A DNA stretch of 64,000 nucleotides, from positions 1 through 64,000 of the forward strand of contig NZ_AZUC01000018.1 of the NCBI RefSeq assembly GCF_000586555.1, in the 5' to 3' direction. Made by a program: the position numbers and the translations under genes. Positions within the stretch are counted from its first letter, which is position 1, and every line of letters starts with the position of its first letter. Below, piece by piece: positions 42,027 to 50,297 of the stretch. The DNA is from Sporosarcina sp. D27 (GTDB lineage Bacteria; Bacillota; Bacilli; Bacillales_A; Planococcaceae). The notes below the pieces were generated by a model. It was not told where the DNA came from. It saw only the letters and a program-made list of their open reading frames with translations, and made no database searches.

Positions 42027-42401
42027 TTACTTAGCCTCTTCCAAGACTTGTGTTACCAGTGCAACAAGTTCAGAAGGGCTGAATGGTTTAGGCATGAAAT
42101 AATCTGCTCCAAAATGAGCAGCTAAGTCACGATCTGATTGCTGAGCTTTTGCTGTCAGCATGATGATCGGGATTCCAAGTTTGAGCGGTTGTAAGCGTTC
42201 TAATACCTCTGGCCCTGTTAATTTTGGCATCATGTAGTCAAGGAGGACGACATCGTATTGACCAGTTGCTGCTTTGTCAAACCCTTCTTGTCCATCCTGC
42301 GCTTCTTCCACTGCATATCCTTCAAAAGAAAGCGTATCAGCAATCAGCATTCGTAAAATCTCTTCATCGTCGACCACCAGTATCTTCTTGCCTTCTTCCA
42401 T
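42027..42401 (-). CDS. Stand-alone receiver-domain response regulator
   Basis: 124-aa single receiver domain, CheY/Spo0F-like, with no output domain. Acidic pair in LVVDDEE, phosphorylatable Asp in VVLLDYMMPKLTG, Thr in IMLTAKA and Lys in MPKPFSP. Start at 42401 follows AGGAGG at 6 bp; an upstream in-frame ATG lies before it. It begins 31 bp after the multi-domain cyclase gene, so they are one operon. Probably an intermediate of a phosphorelay with the cyclase's Hpt domain and the hybrid kinase (inference). Confidence 0.9.
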   Translation of the reverse strand: MEEGKKILVVDDEEILRMLIADTLSFEGYAVEEAQDGQEGFDKAATGQYDVVLLDYMMPKLTGPEVLERLQPLKLGIPIIMLTAKAQQSDRDLAAHFGADYFMPKPFSPSELVALVTQVLEEAK

Positions 42402-42432
42402 GAGCGATCCTCCTGGTCTTGTCAAATTTGTA

Positions 42433-44034
42433 TTAAAACATTCTAGATGATAAATTCTGGATCCGAGATAGAATTTCGTTCTTTTGGAAAGGTTTCATCA
42501 GATAATCGTCCGCGCCTAGCCAAAGTGCAGACTTAATATCCTCTTCACTCGTGCGGGCCGTCATCATTGAAACCAAGACATTATTTGTATCGGGTCGTCG
42601 CTTTAGTCGTTCCAATACTTCCAGTCCATCCATTCCAGGCATGATACCGTCCAAAAGGATAATGAAGTTGGTATCCGGATCATACCAGTCCGCTGCTAGA
42701 AATGATACTCCGTCTTCAAACAACTTCACAGATAACTCAATGTCAGGTAAAATCCATCCATTCAGTTCTTCTTCCAACATCGTCCGGATAAGGAGGTCGT
42801 CATCGACAATGATGACTTGAAGTTTACGCTTTACTTGGACTATACTCTTATCAAAAATTACACTCCGATTCCGTCCAGTGCGTTTTGCTTGATAGAGCGC
42901 TTGGTCCGCTTCAATAAGAAGCATTTCCAATCTACCTTCATATTCTGCGATTCCTGCTGAAAACGTGACAGAAAATGAGCGATCGCCATCTTCGAACACA
43001 AGCTTATTGAAGGACTCATGCAACCGTTCTACAAAAGTATTTGCTTCTTCTGTGCCACCTGCAATGAGCATGACAAATTCTTCTCCTCCATAACGGAAGA
43101 TATAGTCGGTTTCCCGTTTTTCTTCAAGGGCGATCCTGCTAAAAGCCCTGAGAACTTCATCACCTGTGGGATGTCCATATGTATCATTTACACTTTTAAA
43201 ATGATCTAAGTCCATCATTACGACAGAGAATGGTGTGCCAGAGCGTTGCGAGAGTCTTTCACAGTATTTTAGCATCTCATCTAACCGTTTTCGATTACCT
43301 ACACCAGTCAATCCGTCTGTCGTAATGGATTGACTAATTGCTTTTCGTAATTTATCTCGATTAAATACAAAAGGTACAAATACATCCAGTTCAAATGGCT
43401 TTCTTATAAAATCCATTACCCCTGCTTCATACGCTTGGCTAATAACTTCATTGGAATAGTTACTGCTCATTAAGATGGAAATTACATGCCGATCACTTGC
43501 AGTATCACAAATTCTCTTATAGACTTCCAACCCCGTCATATCCGGTAGTTGTAAGTCAATCATCACCATATTCGGCTGCATATCGTAAAATTGCTGTATA
43601 CCACGTTTGCCATTCATGGCGACAAGAACTTGCGCGCCTAGCTGTTCCAACAATTCCTTTACAAACGAGACGAACTCTAAATCGTCATCTATAAGTAAAA
43701 TGAAGGTCTCTTGGTCAAAATGATTCGTATATAAGTCCGGCAATACGATATCCCGTCTTTTCTTTTTGTTTCCATTAACCAGGAGACGAATGTTCTTTTT
43801 AAAATTTTTTAAAGAAGAGACTGGAATACCTGCTTCATCATCTGGAGACAAGATTTCTAAGTGGGCACTGCAAAATTCTGCTAGATCATGAAGCCCAATT
43901 GTTCCAGCAGTTCCTTTCAATGTATGAAGAAACGCATAGAGTTCGGACTCATTCACCATCTTTTTAGTGTCCCATTTCGTGAAAGATTCCTCTGTTTTTC
44001 CAGCTAACAGTTTACGATACTTTTCGTAGTCCAC
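42433..44034 (-). CDS. Hpt-REC-GGDEF-REC diguanylate cyclase
   Basis: 533-aa cytosolic signalling protein: Hpt domain (about residues 5-85) with phospho-acceptor His in LHTLKGTAGTIG; receiver 1 (about 115-230, Asp in VMIDLQLPD); GGDEF domain (about 245-400) with active GGEEF and a product-inhibition RETD exactly five residues before it; receiver 2 (about 410-530, Asp in IILLDGIMPGMDG, Lys in LMKPFQ). So it should make cyclic-di-GMP under phosphorelay control. GTG at 44034 follows GGGGGTG; an ATG at 44088 lacks a site. First gene of an operon with the lone receiver, convergent with pst. Confidence 0.9.
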   Translation of the reverse strand: MDYEKYRKLLAGKTEESFTKWDTKKMVNESELYAFLHTLKGTAGTIGLHDLAEFCSAHLEILSPDDEAGIPVSSLKNFKKNIRLLVNGNKKKRRDIVLPDLYTNHFDQETFILLIDDDLEFVSFVKELLEQLGAQVLVAMNGKRGIQQFYDMQPNMVMIDLQLPDMTGLEVYKRICDTASDRHVISILMSSNYSNEVISQAYEAGVMDFIRKPFELDVFVPFVFNRDKLRKAISQSITTDGLTGVGNRKRLDEMLKYCERLSQRSGTPFSVVMMDLDHFKSVNDTYGHPTGDEVLRAFSRIALEEKRETDYIFRYGGEEFVMLIAGGTEEANTFVERLHESFNKLVFEDGDRSFSVTFSAGIAEYEGRLEMLLIEADQALYQAKRTGRNRSVIFDKSIVQVKRKLQVIIVDDDLLIRTMLEEELNGWILPDIELSVKLFEDGVSFLAADWYDPDTNFIILLDGIMPGMDGLEVLERLKRRPDTNNVLVSMMTARTSEEDIKSALWLGADDYLMKPFQKNEILSRIQNLSSRMF

Positions 44035-44100
44035 ACCTACACCCCCGTTCCCTACTACAAACGTCCTTCTCCCCTGAACACAGCTCATTTGATAATTTTG

Positions 44101-44141
44101 AAAAGAACTGAAGTCCTTTTAATCTAGGAACTTCAGTTCTT
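44101..44141 (-). terminator. Terminator of glmM
   Basis: AAGAACTGAAGT (44103-44114) pairs with ACTTCAGTTCTT (44130-44141), followed on the minus strand by TTTT. Confidence 0.8.
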
Positions 44142-44153
44142 CATCCATTAACG

Positions 44154-45503
44154 TTAGTCTAATCCCATCTCTTGAGTGACCACATTGACTATTCGAGTGC
44201 TATAACTTTCACATGCTTCTGTTGTTGGTGCTTCCACCATCACACGAACTAATGGTTCTGTTCCAGAAGGTCGTACGAGAACCCGTCCTTCTCCAGCCAT
44301 TTCAACTTCTACTTCGTTAATAATCGCAGCGACTTTTGCATTATCCGTTACAGCATGCTTATCCGTCACTCGGATGTTCACAAGCTTTTGAGGATAAATC
44401 GTCATACCACTCGTCAATTCAGACAACTTCTTACCAGTTCGCTTCATAATATTCACAAGCTGCAGTCCAGTGATAAGACCGTCTCCCGTTGTGTTATAGT
44501 CCAGCAAAACAATATGTCCTGACTGTTCGCCGCCAAGGTTATAATTGCCTTTACGCATTTCTTCTACAACATAGCGATCACCTACCGCTGTTTGAGCACT
44601 TTGGATCCCCTGTTCTTCTAACGCTTTGTAGAATCCAAGATTACTCATAACTGTAGAAACAATCGTATCTGAATTTAACGCGCCTTTTGAGTGAAGATAA
44701 CTACCGATGACATACATGATCTGGTCTCCATCTACAATCGTTCCCGTTTCATCGACTGCGATTAGGCGGTCTCCGTCACCATCAAATGCAAGTCCAATTT
44801 GAGCATTTTTCTCAAGGACAAGTTTAGCGAGTTCTTCAGGGTGAGTTGAGCCAACCCCGTCATTAATGTTTAATCCATTTGGGGACGCCCCCATGGTAGT
44901 CAGGTCTGCTTCTAAATCTGCAAAAACGTGTGTTGCAATCGTAGAAGTTGCACCGTGTGCGCAATCGAGGACTACGTGCATGCCTTCAAAATCACCGTCT
45001 ATTGTTTGTTTCAAATACTGATTGTATTTTTGACAGCCTTCGAAGTATTCTGTAATGGTTCCTACCTCGCCACCTGTTGGGCGAGGTAACGTATCTGTTT
45101 CCGCATTTAAAAGTTGCTCAATTTCAGATTCAAGATCGTCTGACAGCTTAAAGCCGTCTGCTCCAAAGAATTTAATGCCATTATCTTCGACTGGATTATG
45201 TGAAGCTGAAATCATAACACCCGCTTGAGCATTCATGGCTCTCGTTAAATAAGCTACTCCTGGTGTACTGATTACGCCTAGTGTCATGACTTCGACTCCT
45301 GTTGACAAAAGCCCAGCGATTAACGCACTTTCTAACATTTGACCAGAAATACGAGTATCTTTTCCAACAAGAACACGTGCTACTTCTGTTGAATGCTGCG
45401 TGAGGACGTGACCTCCGAAACGACCTAACTTAAAAGCCAATTCTGGAGTTAATTCTGCATTTGCAACGCCTCTTACACCATCCGTACCGAAATACTTAGT
45501 CAT
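44154..45503 (-). CDS. glmM: Phosphoglucosamine mutase
   Basis: 449-aa enzyme that converts glucosamine-6-phosphate to glucosamine-1-phosphate for peptidoglycan precursor synthesis. N-terminal [14 protein letters not shown], active-site phosphoserine in [13 protein letters not shown] (about residue 100), metal loop DGDGDR and the C-terminal phosphate-binding [12 protein letters not shown]. Two ATGs lie 6 bp apart; the second (45503) has the better distance to GGGAG. It follows cdaR by 38 bp; the cdaA-cdaR-glmM order is conserved in Firmicutes, and GlmM is known to bind and inhibit CdaA. Confidence 0.96.
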   Translation of the reverse strand: MTKYFGTDGVRGVANAELTPELAFKLGRFGGHVLTQHSTEVARVLVGKDTRISGQMLESALIAGLLSTGVEVMTLGVISTPGVAYLTRAMNAQAGVMISASHNPVEDNGIKFFGADGFKLSDDLESEIEQLLNAETDTLPRPTGGEVGTITEYFEGCQKYNQYLKQTIDGDFEGMHVVLDCAHGATSTIATHVFADLEADLTTMGASPNGLNINDGVGSTHPEELAKLVLEKNAQIGLAFDGDGDRLIAVDETGTIVDGDQIMYVIGSYLHSKGALNSDTIVSTVMSNLGFYKALEEQGIQSAQTAVGDRYVVEEMRKGNYNLGGEQSGHIVLLDYNTTGDGLITGLQLVNIMKRTGKKLSELTSGMTIYPQKLVNIRVTDKHAVTDNAKVAAIINEVEVEMAGEGRVLVRPSGTEPLVRVMVEAPTTEACESYSTRIVNVVTQEMGLD

Positions 45504-45541
45504 TTTCATTCTCCCTTTCGATCCTATCCATTCTGCGTATT

Positions 45542-46903
45542 TTACGCTTGTTCAACCATTACTGTAATATCTTTAAAACTAACTTCATACTGAACATTCG
45601 ATGGTACCTGCACAAAAATCGGCAGAACGTGGTCACCTACATGGTTCACACTTTTAGCTTCTGCAAACACAGTAACATCCGTTTCAGTTAGCGCATCGAT
45701 CACTTTCTCTTCGCCCGTTAACGTAACTGCTGCTACCCCATCCGAAGGCTTTACAATTCTTCCTTTAAAACTGTTGTCTAAACCATGTATTCCAATTTGT
45801 ATCCCAGTAAATTTACGAGTCTTCTTAGTGACGGTGCTAGGTTCCTGTCCATCTGTAGAAGGTTCTTCTGTTGCAACATCTGAGTTGGTAGAGTCTCCAG
45901 AAGACGGTACTTTGGCTTCGTCATCGGACTTATCTCCATCCGCATTATCCTTTTCTGCCTCTGGAGATACTTTGACGTCAATATTGACATTCACTTTGTC
46001 AACTGACATTTTTTGGACACCTTTTGGTTTTGGCAATTCAATCGATTGTTTCCCGCTTCCGGTAATCTTACTCACATCTACATCCACGTTCAGCTGATCG
46101 ATAGCGTCTACCGTTTTACGTGGGCCATATAAGGTAACCATTTTCTCATCGGATGTTAAGGAGTTGACAGTAATACCTTCTTTTGTTTTCCCTTTTTGCT
46201 TAACGGATATTGGTACCTCTTTATGATACGCTTCTACATCCACTTTTACAGTGACTTCTTCTGGTTCAATAGAAACATTCAATTTGTTCAAATCTCGATC
46301 GAGTACTCGAACTCTTCCTTTTTGCTCAAACGATTTGTTGATTTCATTGTCACCCGTTACAGAAACTTTTACAAAGCTGATGGAATCCACAACACTTTTA
46401 GCACCTGTTACTTCAATCGTCGATGGATCCACTTCCATTTTCACGAGTTCGTAATCATCTGCCAGTAACTTATCGTTCATTTCCGGATCGACTTTAAACG
46501 ATTGTGTAACTTTCTCTTCAATATTTACTTCTATCGTTGCCGGATCCAATTTGACTTTGATTTTATCTGAAATATTTTCCGTCTGAATTTGAACCGTGTG
46601 ACTTCCCATAGGCATGCTTCGTAAATCGACTTTCAAAGTAAAGTCTTTGAGTAACTTTGTTGTCTGAACTAAATTTGTTGGTCCTTTAATTGTCATATTG
46701 ACCGTTTCAGGAACTCCCGTAACCACGAGGTTTTCGTTGTCGTAGTAGACTTCAACTGGAACATCATTAATGATATCCACTGAGTCTCCTACATTTGCAA
46801 GCGATTTTTTTTCTTCGTCTGCACGGACAGAAAAGAAGAGAAAGAGTGCAAGTGCGAGTGCCGTTAATCGCAAAAACCAAGGACTATCCATGAATTTATC
46901 CAT
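45542..46903 (-). CDS. cdaR: YbbR-domain protein CdaR, regulator of CdaA
   Basis: 453-aa protein with one N-terminal helix (about residues 9-25) and an extracytoplasmic part of four YbbR repeats (about 45-125, 130-215, 220-305, 360-450). A linker rich in Asp, Ser and Thr (about 310-355) separates repeats three and four. CdaR modulates the diadenylate cyclase through its membrane part. It overlaps the cdaA end by 8 bp, so translation is coupled. Confidence 0.93.
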   Translation of the reverse strand: MDKFMDSPWFLRLTALALALFLFFSVRADEEKKSLANVGDSVDIINDVPVEVYYDNENLVVTGVPETVNMTIKGPTNLVQTTKLLKDFTLKVDLRSMPMGSHTVQIQTENISDKIKVKLDPATIEVNIEEKVTQSFKVDPEMNDKLLADDYELVKMEVDPSTIEVTGAKSVVDSISFVKVSVTGDNEINKSFEQKGRVRVLDRDLNKLNVSIEPEEVTVKVDVEAYHKEVPISVKQKGKTKEGITVNSLTSDEKMVTLYGPRKTVDAIDQLNVDVDVSKITGSGKQSIELPKPKGVQKMSVDKVNVNIDVKVSPEAEKDNADGDKSDDEAKVPSSGDSTNSDVATEEPSTDGQEPSTVTKKTRKFTGIQIGIHGLDNSFKGRIVKPSDGVAAVTLTGEEKVIDALTETDVTVFAEAKSVNHVGDHVLPIFVQVPSNVQYEVSFKDITVMVEQA

Positions 46904-47735
46904 TTTTTCTCTTCCCCCATTTCCAAATGGAGTTTACAGCACTAACAGCGTTAGTGTCCCCGAACCAAGCGAGACGTACAATTCGTTCAAATTCTTCCAT
47001 CGATACATTGCGATTAATATCGCCGTCAGTTGTCACACTAACAGCACCGGTTTCTTCGGAAACAATAATGGTGAACGCATCGGTCACTTCACTAATTCCT
47101 AGCGCTGCTCGGTGCCGAGTTCCTAATTCTTTTGAGATGAACGGGCTTTCCGAAAGTGGTAAATAACAGGCTGCTGCTGCTATTTTGTTTTTTTGAACAA
47201 TGACTGCCCCATCGTGCAGTGGTGTGTTCGGGATGAAGATATTAATGAGTAATTCTGATGAAATATCAGAATTCATGGTGATACCGGTTTCAATGTATTC
47301 ACTTAAGCCCGTTTCTTTTTCCACTGTAATGAGCGCTCCGATTCGTCGTTTCGCCATATAACTCACCGATTTAGTAAATGCACTAATCAGACGATCTCTC
47401 TCTTCTTCTTCCTGCATTTGTGTCCGAGCGAACAGTCGCCCTCGGCCAAGCTGTTCCAGTGCACGGCGCAACTCAGGTTGGAAAATGATAATCACAGCTA
47501 AGAAACCAAATGTCAGGACTTGCTCTACCATCCATTTCAAGGTGTCTAGACCAAGTAATTCAGTCAAAATCCGGACGATTAAAATAACAAAGATCCCTTT
47601 TAATAGCTGTACAGCTTTTGTTCCTTTGATAATTGTGATGAGTTTATACACAACAAACCAAACGAGAAGCACATCCAAAATGGCTTTCAAGACTTCAACA
47701 GCATTCATATTTGTAATTATTCCCCAATCAGGCAT
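46896..47735 (-). CDS. cdaA: Diadenylate cyclase CdaA (c-di-AMP synthase)
   Basis: 279-aa membrane enzyme making cyclic-di-AMP from two ATP, controlling potassium and osmotic balance. Three helices (about residues 12-90) are followed by the DAC domain (about 105-260) with the catalytic DGA (PLHDGAVIV) and RHR (GTRHRAALG) motifs. AGGGGAAGC precedes ATG. First gene of cdaA-cdaR-glmM. The upstream gap to rsiW contains a terminator for rsiW. Confidence 0.96.
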   Translation of the reverse strand: MPDWGIITNMNAVEVLKAILDVLLVWFVVYKLITIIKGTKAVQLLKGIFVILIVRILTELLGLDTLKWMVEQVLTFGFLAVIIIFQPELRRALEQLGRGRLFARTQMQEEEERDRLISAFTKSVSYMAKRRIGALITVEKETGLSEYIETGITMNSDISSELLINIFIPNTPLHDGAVIVQKNKIAAAACYLPLSESPFISKELGTRHRAALGISEVTDAFTIIVSEETGAVSVTTDGDINRNVSMEEFERIVRLAWFGDTNAVSAVNSIWKWGKRKNG

Positions 47736-47850
47736 GCGCTTCCCCTACCTTTGCAGACAGTTTTTCACTAATTTAAGTATACCATAGAGCATTCTTTACA
47801 TGCTGTACTTAGACGGGAAAACCGTTCACCAAGTTCCCGCCCTACTGAAA

Positions 47851-47878
47851 AAGCGACCGGCAAAATTGCGCGGCGCTT
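47851..47878 (-). terminator. Probable terminator of sigW-rsiW
   Basis: AAGCG...CGCTT (47851-47855 with 47874-47878), with further inner pairing GCAA/TTGC and CCG/CGG, is followed on the minus strand by five Ts. It overlaps the rsiW stop codon by two bases. Confidence 0.5.
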
Positions 47879-48518
47879 ACTCAGTATCTTGATTTTCAGT
47901 TTTGTCCGGGGCTAGACCTTTGAATGCGGTTTTCATCTTATACCATAGCCAGTCGAATAGTTCATCGATTTCTTCAATATTACCTGTCACGACGGCGGTG
48001 GAAGCCATATACTTCTCTCCCCTGATGACAGTTACATTTCCATCCACCTGTCCCTCAATACGTAAGTCCCCATTTTTTACTACGAGATCCCCTTTGACCA
48101 CTTCGCCTGCAGGGACGACAACTGTATCTCCTTCAATTATGAGGTTCGGTTGCATCGTAACTGAAAATTGTTCGTTAGTATTGTAGCTTGAAAAAAGTGC
48201 CGCACTCATTAGAATGAGAAATAATGCTGCTGCAGACAACATCGGATGTTTGCGTAACCAGCGATTTACTCCTGTCTTCTTTTTTTGTTGTGTGCGCTGA
48301 GGTAATCGCGCCATGACTCCCTCAGTAAATCCAACCGGTGCTTGCATCGGATCTGCGAGTTCAAGGAGCGCGACCGCATCACTCAATTCGTCGAATAGCT
48401 TTTGGCATTCTTCGCACGTAGCGAGATGTTCGTTTAATACCTGTTCTTGTTCAGGAGCAATTTCTCCATCCAGATATTCGTGCATATATTGGACAACCTC
48501 ATTTGGACAGTTAGTCAT
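47877..48518 (-). CDS. rsiW: Anti-sigma-W factor RsiW
   Basis: 213-aa single-pass membrane anti-sigma factor that holds SigW until cut by regulated proteolysis. Zinc anti-sigma domain at the N-terminus with H-x3-C-x2-C in HLATCEECQ (about residues 30-38); helix about 93-112; extracytoplasmic part with repeating GDLVVKNGDLRIEGQVDGN strands. It lies 11 bp after sigW in the same operon. Confidence 0.95.
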   Translation of the reverse strand: MTNCPNEVVQYMHEYLDGEIAPEQEQVLNEHLATCEECQKLFDELSDAVALLELADPMQAPVGFTEGVMARLPQRTQQKKKTGVNRWLRKHPMLSAAALFLILMSAALFSSYNTNEQFSVTMQPNLIIEGDTVVVPAGEVVKGDLVVKNGDLRIEGQVDGNVTVIRGEKYMASTAVVTGNIEEIDELFDWLWYKMKTAFKGLAPDKTENQDTE

Positions 48519-48529
48519 CCTTACCCCTC

Positions 48530-49093
48530 CTACATTGTACCTATCTGTTTTCGTAAAGCATCCCGCCCTCGATGCACACGTGTTTTTACAGTGCCTAGCG
48601 GAAGGTCTAATATGTCGGCGATTTCTTGGAGTGGCAGTTCTTCCATATACCTAAGTGTTATAACAGAACGATACTTTTCTGGCAACCGTCCAATCTCGTA
48701 TTGAACACGTTCTTGTGTCTCCATACGTTCGACTTCCTCTTCAGGTAGATCTTCAGCGGCTGCAATTTGTGAGTACATATCGAGCCCTTCCGTCCCTGGA
48801 ACTTGCGCATCCAGAGAATAATCCGGCTTCTTTTTCCGGATTCGATCAATGCATAGGTTCGTCGCAATTCGAAAAATCCACGTTGAAAACTTACGCTTTT
48901 GGTCAAACGTATGCAAATTTGAATACGCCCTAACGAAAGCCTCCTGCGCGATATCCTGTGCCTCCTCCCGACTTCCGAGCATCCGATAACAGACATGATA
49001 TAAGCGGTTCTGGAAAAGCAGTACAATCTCTTCAAAAGAATCTTGATTCCCTTTCAGCACTTCATTTATTCGTTTATTGATCAACTCATCCAA
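48530..49093 (-). CDS. sigW: ECF sigma factor SigW
   Basis: 187-aa ECF sigma factor for envelope stress and antibiotics. Region 2 (about residues 20-90) with AFVRAYSNLHTF and KFSTWIFRIATNLCIDRIRK; region 4 (about 125-180) with LPEKYRSVITLRYMEELPLQ, then a helix-turn-helix. Length and the following rsiW match SigW. The ribosome binding site GGAGG is about 13 bp from ATG, unusually far. Its promoter carries a perfect SigW -35 and -10. Confidence 0.96.
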   Translation of the reverse strand: MDELINKRINEVLKGNQDSFEEIVLLFQNRLYHVCYRMLGSREEAQDIAQEAFVRAYSNLHTFDQKRKFSTWIFRIATNLCIDRIRKKKPDYSLDAQVPGTEGLDMYSQIAAAEDLPEEEVERMETQERVQYEIGRLPEKYRSVITLRYMEELPLQEIADILDLPLGTVKTRVHRGRDALRKQIGTM

Positions 49094-49133
49094 AGACTCT
49101 CATCCTCCGCTTCTGCTGCGGCTGTCCCTTCTA

Positions 49134-49160
49134 TACGGATGAAGGGGTCTACAGGTTTCA
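49134..49160 (-). promoter_or_regulatory. SigW autoregulatory promoter
   Basis: On the minus strand TGAAAC (49155-49160) and CGTATAG (CGTA at 49134-49137) are spaced 17 bp, 40 bp upstream of the sigW start. Both elements match the SigW consensus. Confidence 0.85.
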
Positions 49161-49223
49161 TTTCAATATAAATTCATTTTACCAAATTGCAGAAAAAATT
49201 TCCTTACTTTCTACAATACACAC

Positions 49224-49261
49224 AAAAATAAGAGACACACATTGATTGTATGCCTCTTTTA
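49224..49261 (-). terminator. Terminator of the arginase gene
   Basis: An 11-bp stem with two wobble pairs (49229-49239 with 49247-49257, approximately) is followed on the minus strand by five Ts. Confidence 0.7.
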
Positions 49262-49300
49262 CACTCATTTATTAATTTCAAAACGTGCAAGAAATTCCCC

Positions 49301-50209
49301 TTATAGAAGTTTTTCACCGAATAGCGAACCGATTAATCCAACTGCTACGTCTGCAGTTGCATTTTTATCATCCAAAATCGGATTGACTTCTACAAACTCC
49401 GCAGAAGTGACTAATCCTGAATCTTGAAGCATCTCCATTGCTAAATGACTTTCACGATAACTAATGCCACCTGGAACCGGCGTGCCTACACCTGGTGTAT
49501 AAAGCGGATCCAATCCATCCAAATCCAGTGACAAATGGAGACCGTCAATGTTTTTAGATTTTAAGTAGTCAATTGCTTGATTCATGACAGACGTCATACC
49601 ATCACGATCGATTTCGTGCATCGTGAACACTTTAATCCCCAATTCTTTAATCACTTTGCGTTCACCAGGATCGACAGAACGTGCTCCTATGATAACAACG
49701 TTTTCAGGTTTAATTTTCCGACCCTCTTTATAGATGTTTACAAGTCGATCGTGCCCCATTCCAAGGCTCACCGCTAGAGGCATCCCATGGATATTACCCG
49801 AAGGTGATGTTTCTTCTGTATTAATATCAGCGTGCGCATCATACCAGATGACACCAAGATTATTGTATTTCTCTGATAGTCCTGCAAGTGTACCAATCGC
49901 CATGCTATGATCGCCGCCGAAAACAAGCGGGAATTGTTCAATCTTCGTTAACTCAGCTACACGTTCAGCAAGCTCCGTGCATGCATTTGTAACTTCATCA
50001 AGGTTTTTCAACCCATCTATGTCTTGTCCAACGCGCTCTCCCGTTGGCACAGCAATATCTCCTGTATCTGTCACAAGATGGCCAATTGTTTCAAGACGAG
50101 ACACTGCACCTGCGTAACGAATTGCACTTGGTCCCATATCTACGCCTCTTCGGCTCTGTCCGTAGTCAAGCGGAACGCCTACCATTGAAATGTTTAAGTT
50201 CTTCTCCAT
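49301..50209 (-). CDS. rocF: Arginase
   Basis: 302-aa ureohydrolase that splits arginine to ornithine and urea. Manganese ligands in GGDHSMAIGT, WYDAHADINT and LSLDLDGLDP; N-terminal VPLDYGQSRRGVDMGPSAIR is typical of arginase rather than agmatinase. AGGGGG precedes ATG. It stands alone with a terminator, upstream of sigW in the same direction. Neighbouring genes give no further catabolic context. Confidence 0.93.
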   Translation of the reverse strand: MEKNLNISMVGVPLDYGQSRRGVDMGPSAIRYAGAVSRLETIGHLVTDTGDIAVPTGERVGQDIDGLKNLDEVTNACTELAERVAELTKIEQFPLVFGGDHSMAIGTLAGLSEKYNNLGVIWYDAHADINTEETSPSGNIHGMPLAVSLGMGHDRLVNIYKEGRKIKPENVVIIGARSVDPGERKVIKELGIKVFTMHEIDRDGMTSVMNQAIDYLKSKNIDGLHLSLDLDGLDPLYTPGVGTPVPGGISYRESHLAMEMLQDSGLVTSAEFVEVNPILDDKNATADVAVGLIGSLFGEKLL

Positions 50210-50297
50210 GTCTATTTCCCCCTGAAGTTTTCTTTATCTGACATTTCTATTGTATCCGCTTCTTTCTAATGGCTCAACCAAGCAATATACTGAATAT

